Source of the DNA: Mytilus trossulus
Lineage: Eukaryota; Mollusca; Bivalvia; Mytilida; Mytilidae
Direction of reading: 5' to 3'
Assembly (NCBI RefSeq): GCF_036588685.1
Contig: NW_026963296.1
Coordinates: 1,116,001-1,180,000 of the forward strand
DNA: 64,000 nucleotides
The position numbers and the translations under genes were made by a program. Shown one piece after another: positions 58,971-64,000 of this stretch. The stretch's first letter is position 1. Each line of letters begins with the position of its first letter. The notes under the pieces were generated by a model, which saw only the letters and a program-made list of their open reading frames with translations, had not been told where the DNA came from and ran no database searches.

Positions 58971-59120
58971 CCCGTAGCCAGGGGGGGTTCGGGGGGTTCG
59001 GACGAACCCCCCCTTGAAAACAAATAAGCACTGTTAAAGTCGATGTTCTGTTCGAATTATGACTGTTAAAGTCGAGTTTGTGAGTCAAACGAACCCCCTT
59101 TGGAAATTCCTGGCTACGGG
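58971..59120. mobile_element. Short inverted-repeat element (MITE-like), about 150 bp
   Basis: Begins CCCGTAGCCAGG and ends CCTGGCTACGGG, perfect 12-bp inverted ends apart from spacing. Further in, GGTTCGGACGAACCCCCC and GTCAAACGAACCCCCTT extend the symmetry. Two copies of GACTGTTAAAGTCGA-like sequence lie inside. No clear target duplication, no ORF. Confidence 0.75.
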
Positions 59121-59129
59121 CCTGCCTCT

Positions 59130-59655
59130 TAATTATGAATTTCATCTATTATTATTTCAGCGTCATATAAAACTATATTCTCTCATATAAATATAGAAAA
59201 AAAAATGATTATTGAATAATTAACAGATGCTGGATTCTGTAATTTACAGTATTATTGAAATTTTAACACATTTTTTTGGTAAATCCTTACGACCAAGTTA
59301 TTAAGGCATGAGAAATATCTTTAAAAAAAACACATGCTGAAATGTTCTGCCTTTTTTCTTAAAATGATTTTTTTATGAAAATCTGTTATATCATGAGTAC
59401 AAAGGTTTTACTTCTAGAATCACTTGCACTTAACATTATGGAAGGTTCATATGTGAAAATAAGGTCATTTTGAGACGGATATGTCCACCTTCATGACCTT
59501 GTAATCATTCCACTCACCAAATACAGTGTTTCCATTTATAATATTACTAAAGAAACAGATCGTACCACAAAATCTTAATATTGATCAATGAACCATGAGA
59601 TTGGTCAAGGTCATATGAACCCAGTCAGACATGAACACTTGACAGCCATTACAAA
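59130..59655. other. Intergenic, no gene recognised
   Basis: AT-rich sequence. Contains single words reminiscent of the TTGACC...CATGG repeat family in reverse (AACCATGAGATTGGTCAAGG near 59600), possibly a decayed fragment. Confidence 0.35.
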
Positions 59656-59659
59656 CAAC

Positions 59660-60075
59660 ATGTGTAGTTAACCTATACTGCTTAATGTATTTGATGAACT
59701 GACAAAAGTACCATAACTTATTATTGACAGATGTAGTTAACCTATACTGCTTAATGTATTTGATGAACTGACAAAAGGACCATAACTTATTATTGACAGA
59801 TGTAGTTAACCTATTCTGCTCAATGTATTTGATGAACTGACAAAAGTACCATAACTTATTATTGACAGATGTAGTTAACCTATTCTGCTTAATGTATGTG
59901 ATGAACTGACAAAAGTACCATAACTTTTTATGACAGATGTAGTTAACCTATACTGCTCAATGTATGTGATGAACAGACAAAAGTACCATAACTTATTATT
60001 GACAGATGTAGTTAACCTATACTGCTTAATGTACTTGTTGAAATGACAAAAGTACCATAACTTATTATTGACAGA
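59660..60075 (+). repeat. 69-bp tandem repeat, 6 copies
   Basis: Unit of 69 bp: GTAGTTAACCTATACTGCTT, AATGTATTTGATGAACTGAC, AAAAGTACCATAACTTATTA, TTGACAGAT. Copies are highly similar. Confidence 0.92.
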
Positions 60076-60099
60076 TAAACCCAGGGCAAAAAGATGTGT

Positions 60100-60540
60100 A
60101 CAGCTAAAAGAGGGTCAAAAGATATTAGAGGAACAGTCGAACTCATAGATCGAAAATAAACTGACGCAGCCATAGCTAAAAACGAAGACAAACAGATAAA
60201 TAATAGTACACAAGACACATCATATAAAACTAAAGTCTAAGCAATTAACGATTGTACAAGCAACAAGTATATAAATATATTTTTGCTTAAGTCTCCTGTT
60301 ACCCCTTCAATATTGAGCAAAGGGTAAAGTAGTTTTCATTTAAGGGTCAGTTTGATCTGTGTTTACACCATGTTGATTTCTTCGTAAAATTAGATCTAAA
60401 TTAACAGTGCTTGTTCAAAATTGGCTTAAAAATTTGAGTGTTAGGGTAGGCTCTAAAAATAAGGTTAGGGAGAGTAAGCAGACACGCTTGTATTATTTTG
60501 TATAGCCTAATCATTAAATTATTTACAACAATGTGTGGCA
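60100..60540. other. Downstream flank of the zinc-finger gene with a repeat fragment
   Basis: 60105-60240 is a second copy of the repeat with CGAAAATAAACTGAC; the rest is unremarkable. It would contain the 3' UTR of the minus-strand gene, but no clear AATAAA on that strand was found. Confidence 0.45.
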
Positions 60541-61224
60541 TTAAATATCATTTTCTGCAGATTTCATTTCTGACAGACTGTACATTGAAGAATATGTTAC
60601 TTCCATTGGCTCAAACCCGTCTTGATCTATTTTTTCTGCATTCGTTGTATTTTCAAAGCAATGTTGTCCATCTACAGATTCAAGAATTTGCTGTTCACCT
60701 ACAGATTCAAGAACTTGCTGTCCACCTACAGATTCAAGAACTTGCTGTTCACCTGCGGATTCAAGAACTTGCTGTTCACCTACAGATTCAAGAACTTGCT
60801 GTTCACCTACAGATTCTTGACCCTGAGGTCTAGTCACAGTTTCAACACCGTGTGGTAAACATGCAGTTGCTAGCCCTTGTTGTGTATAGATATGAATTGT
60901 CTCCCTTTCTGCGTGACCTTTCAATAGGTCATACTGATTATGATACGTTTTTGAATGCTCAGTATTTGCCGGATCTAAAACAAACATTGTTGTTCCGTCT
61001 TGGTCTGTTATAGGTACAGGTATGTAACGCATCATTCCGTTTTCTGTGATTTCAGCCAAGACTACCTTGCTTTCTTGCATATCATTATTTCTCAGAATCA
61101 TAATTTGGTGGTTGTCGGTAAGTGCTAGATTTGATTTGTCTTCAAAATTAGAGACCTCAGAAACATGGGGTTCTGCTGTAAACACTTCTGGTTGTAAAAT
61201 TCCACCCTCTATATCTGATGGCAA
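60541..61224 (-). CDS. Zinc-finger gene, terminal exon
   Basis: Acceptor TTCATTCTAG then TTG CCA TCA GAT. 227 codons and a stop. Acidic and polar, without fingers. It contains six 9-residue repeats of the form QVLESVGEQ (27-bp units at about 60665-60820), then ends in MEVTYSSMYSLSEMKSAEN. The two codons after the splice read LPSDIEGG. Confidence 0.85.
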   Translation of the reverse strand: MPSDIEGGILQPEVFTAEPHVSEVSNFEDKSNLALTDNHQIMILRNNDMQESKVVLAEITENGMMRYIPVPITDQDGTTMFVLDPANTEHSKTYHNQYDLLKGHAERETIHIYTQQGLATACLPHGVETVTRPQGQESVGEQQVLESVGEQQVLESAGEQQVLESVGGQQVLESVGEQQILESVDGQHCFENTTNAEKIDQDGFEPMEVTYSSMYSLSEMKSAENDI

Positions 61225-63762
61225 CTAGAATGAACAAAAGATAGTTATATGTAACATGGTTATATGCTGAAATAACACATTTTTGAAATTCAAAGATAAA
61301 TGAAAAAAGAGTTGTAATGTTTGAAGAGTATAACATTTTTTTTTAATACAGTACTATTACATTTATTATTTGTTCATGTTGTATACCAATATGCAATACC
61401 AATTAACATGATCAACAACTTTAATAAAATGTTCAAAACTAAAAGCCAATTGAAAAAGCAAGGAAACATTTGCTGTTGACAATTTTGTTGTTTTCTTAAA
61501 TTTATATCAGAGGTACGTGGTTCGTGTGGTTGAAGAACTAAGAAAACACAAAGAAAAGAAAAAAATTAAACATGTTAAAAGTACATTTTTTGGCCTAAAT
61601 GTGAAAAGAGAGAAATTTATATAAATATATACATGATATATGGGCAAACAACTCACCTGTTGTATCTCTTTATCAACATTTTTAATAATTTCACATTCAT
61701 CATTTATGCTGCCATATTTGTAAATGTCGACAACTCCACGTTTATCATTATGGCTGTCATCTTTGAGTATGTTTATAATTCCACAGCTACGTTCCCCACT
61801 GGCATCTTTGTTTTTATGATCACTACCCAAGACTTCTTTACAAGTATCAACAACATTGATGATGTCTCCATTGCCATCTTGAATTCCGACATTTTTAACA
61901 GCGCTAACAACTTTGACGATTTTTTCGCTACCATCATGGCTGCCATCTTGCTTCTTCACAGCATTATTACGTACATCATTCAGCATATCTTCAACAATGT
62001 TATCAACTAGAAAATGTACAATTTTATCTGATTTAACTTCTTCTTCATTTTCCGTCTTAAGAGAAAAGTCTGATTGTGTTCCTTTATGATTGATGTGTAT
62101 TTCTTCTGGTCCTTCGATGTCGGCTGATACATGCTTAACTTTCCAACTCGTGTTTTCAGGTTTGTTTGGTTCTTTTGCTTTTGGTTTTTTCTCCTGTTTA
62201 ATTTTGTTCACGCCTGGTGGTGCTACTAAACGAATTGAACTCTCATTCAACATTAAACTATGATCAAAAATTTGAGTGGCATCTTCCTTAAAGGTTGAAA
62301 GATTTTTATTTTCTTGACCTTTGAACTTGCACTGTTTTTTCATGTGACAATTAACATTGGCATACTGACTAAAACCTTTCCCACAGAATTTACATTTAAA
62401 GGGTTTTTCACCAGTATGGGTAACTTTGTGTTGTGTCAGATGGTTATGACAACGGAAAGATCGACCACATTCAAGACATTTGTAAGGTTTAGCTCCAGAA
62501 TGAATGCGGAAATGAATTTGAAAGTCAATTTTACGTGGGAATATTTTTCCACATTCATTACAAGGGAATTCTTTATATTGGATGGGTTTCCCTTCTTTTC
62601 CATGCTTTTCCTTATACAAATGTTCCTGAAAACGAGGTTTGGATTTAAATTTTTGTCCACATACGTCACAAATCCAAAAATGATTTTCATGAATAGCCCT
62701 TTGATGATTTCTTAAATTCCCTGCCGTCTTGAAAGAACTGCTACAAATATGACATAAATATGGTCGTTCGTTTGTATGGACACGTGAATGTTTATCCAAT
62801 TCAGACTTACACCAGAATAACTTTCCACAATATTCGCATGAAACATTTTTCTGATATGCATCATTATGTTTTGTTTTCATGTGATAACTTAAAGTTTTTT
62901 CCGATTTCAGAATCTGATGACAGATACTGCATTTCAATGGTGGATGAATGTTGTGAACGTATTCATGAGCTTTCAACTTGTGGCCATTTGGAAATGTTTT
63001 TCCGCAAATTTTACAGCCATATTTAAATGAACCATCCTCAGATGCAAAAATATTATGAGTCTTGTTGAGATGTTCTTTTAACTCATCAACTGAGGACATA
63101 TTTTCTTCACAGTGAATGCAATATGTTTTATGAGTCAATCTTAGATGCTGACTCAAACCATTTAGTTTTTTGTAACCTTTCTGACAGAGTTTACATTTTA
63201 CAGACTTTGTTGAATCAAGAGACCCATCGTCTGAATTATCAGTTTGTGTTTCGATTTCCTTCTCTGATTTTATCTCAACGTCCTTTATAATTGCACTTGT
63301 AGTATAACTTTTAGCTTTCTGTACTGGTTTCTTTTTTGTTTTCTTGCATTTTATAGACCCTTGTACACGCTTCAGAGACGTCTCTTTATCATGTTTATGT
63401 TGAGTTTTCATGTGATAATGAAATTTGTGTTCAGTTTTAAGATTAAAATTGCAAAGTTTACATGTCGTGTCAGATTTGATCTTCACATCACCTTTATTTG
63501 ATATGATAGGAGCATCACTATCGGCTTTCTTCTCTATGTTAGAATTTTCCTTTTTTTTTTTCTTCTTGTTTTTCAGATATACTTGTAAAGATTTTAAATT
63601 CTTATTACAGTTCTTTAAGTTTTTCTTCTCCTTGATTGTTTTTGTGTGTCTCTGTACTGGTTTAAGTCTCAACCTTTGACTTTTCCGGGTACCAGTTTCT
63701 GTGTCCTCGGTTTCCATGGTTTCTTTCTTTATTGATGTTTCTCCATCTGTTGTCTTTCCCAT
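60541..63762 (-). CDS. C2H2 zinc-finger protein, 11 fingers
   Basis: Predicted nuclear DNA-binding protein of about 929 residues from two coding exons (63762-61657 and 61224-60541), joined phase 0 by a GT-AG intron. The N-terminus is basic (KSQRLRLKP, a long Lys run). Eleven C2H2-type fingers lie at about residues 100-500: CKLCNFN, CKLCQKG, CIHCEEN, CKICGKT, CSICHQI, CEYCGKL, CHICSSS, CDVCGQK, CNECGKI, CLECGRS and CKFCGKG; the last ends in Cys rather than His. Linkers HTNERPY, HSGAKPY and HTGEKPF mark the tandem fingers. The C-terminal half is acidic and polar, ending in a 9-residue repeat. No KRAB, BTB or ZAD domain seen; no specific orthologue recognised. The 5' UTR acceptor lies at about 63782. 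Confidence 0.9.
60665..60825 (-). repeat. 27-bp coding minisatellite
   Basis: Plus-strand unit CTACAGATTCAAGAACTTGC then TGTTCAC, six copies, all in frame. Encodes the 9-residue repeat. Differences between copies are few, so the array is young or homogenised. Confidence 0.9.
61225..61656 (-). other. Intron of the zinc-finger gene
   Basis: 432 bases, GT-AG on the minus strand, AT-rich, with no repeat recognised. Confidence 0.8.
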
Positions 63763-63781
63763 TTTCTTAATTGACAGCTGT
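61657..63781 (-). CDS. Zinc-finger gene, exon with start codon and all fingers
   Basis: On the minus strand an acceptor (CTTTTTAG) ends at 63782, then 19 bases of 5' UTR, ATG at 63762-63760, 702 codons, and donor CAACAG/GTGAGT at 61657. The frame would otherwise run on into intron for about 50 codons, so the donor is preferred because its partner acceptor keeps phase 0. Confidence 0.88.
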
Positions 63782-63859
63782 CTAAAAAGATAAAGTAAAA
63801 GAGAGATTTGGTCTTTGTAATTGTTATCATGTTTAACATGTCACTGGTTAGTAACCATG

Positions 63860-64000
63860 GTAACTTGTGTGGACAGAATGCTCATCTGGCGTATTTACTT
63901 ATAAACCTGGTACCTTTTGTAATAAAATCAACGGTACCAATTTTGTTGCACCAGATGCGCATTTCGACAATACATGTCTCTTCAGTGATGCTCGTGGCCA
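63860..64000 (-). mobile_element. Head-to-head copies of two related core repeats
   Basis: GAATGCTCATCTGGCGTATT and ACCTGGTACC (plus) are followed directly by the reverse of the 39060 family: GGTACCAATTTTGTTGCACC, AGATGCGCATTTCGACAATA, CATGTCTCTTCAGTGATGCT. The window ends inside this copy. It lies in the 5' region or first intron of the zinc-finger gene. Confidence 0.7.

Noticed and set aside
60498-61228. Plus-strand open frames opposite the zinc-finger terminal exon
   Set aside because: They are shadows of the coding 27-bp repeat. The minus-strand frame has the splice site, stop and composition of a real exon.
61507-61656. Continuation of the zinc-finger frame past 61657 on the minus strand
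   Set aside because: The extra about 50 codons are hydrophobic and follow a strong donor CAG/GTGAGT. A matching phase 0 acceptor opens a longer polar C-terminus at 61224.

Overview
This is an animal genomic window, AT-rich, with spliced genes, GT-AG introns and a very high load of minisatellites and interspersed repeats. Several repeat families match sequences I associate from memory with marine mussels (Mytilus-type bivalves). The species cannot be proved from the sequence alone. I see no prokaryotic, viral, rRNA or tRNA genes.

Layout. A plus-strand gene occupies about 452-45964. I assemble it from 17 coding exons (458-45705) whose phases all join. It predicts a protein of about 1160 residues: N-terminal ankyrin repeats, a Roc GTPase-like domain (P-loop at about residues 303-310, DFGGQ at about 448-452), a COR domain in one 1236-base exon, and two tandem death domains at the C-terminus. 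The order resembles the C-terminal half of DAPK1 without its kinase. Introns hold most of the sequence: a 34-bp minisatellite split by a pogo/Tigger-like inverted-repeat element (1681-4733), a 45-bp minisatellite (5405-8733), an array of ankyrin-exon cassettes (8985-12885), a 7.6-kb set of related 47/56/55-bp minisatellites (16385-23980), many interspersed repeats, and a 60-bp minisatellite between the death-domain exons (42705-44210). From 45.97 to 60.5 kb I see no convincing host gene, only repeats and a 5'-truncated retrotransposon with the end of a reverse-transcriptase-like ORF (57088-58568, minus). A minus-strand gene at 60541-63781 encodes an 11-finger C2H2 zinc-finger protein of about 929 residues in two coding exons.

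Main finding. Five successive ankyrin repeats are each encoded by one phase 0-0 exon inside a duplicated unit of about 642-662 bp. By hand count the exons differ from the first copy at about 12-19 of 99 bases, while the adjacent 127 bases of 5' intron differ at only 1-4. Nearly all exon differences are amino-acid changing, and they cluster at exon codons 1, 2, 4, 9, 12, 13, 25 and 33. Codons 1, 2, 4, 12, 13 and 25 correspond to the ligand-facing ankyrin positions chosen for randomisation in designed ankyrin libraries (DARPins). This looks like a naturally diversified recognition module attached to a Roc-COR-death signalling body, a candidate innate recognition or cell-death receptor. That role is inference; the pattern of differences is directly visible.
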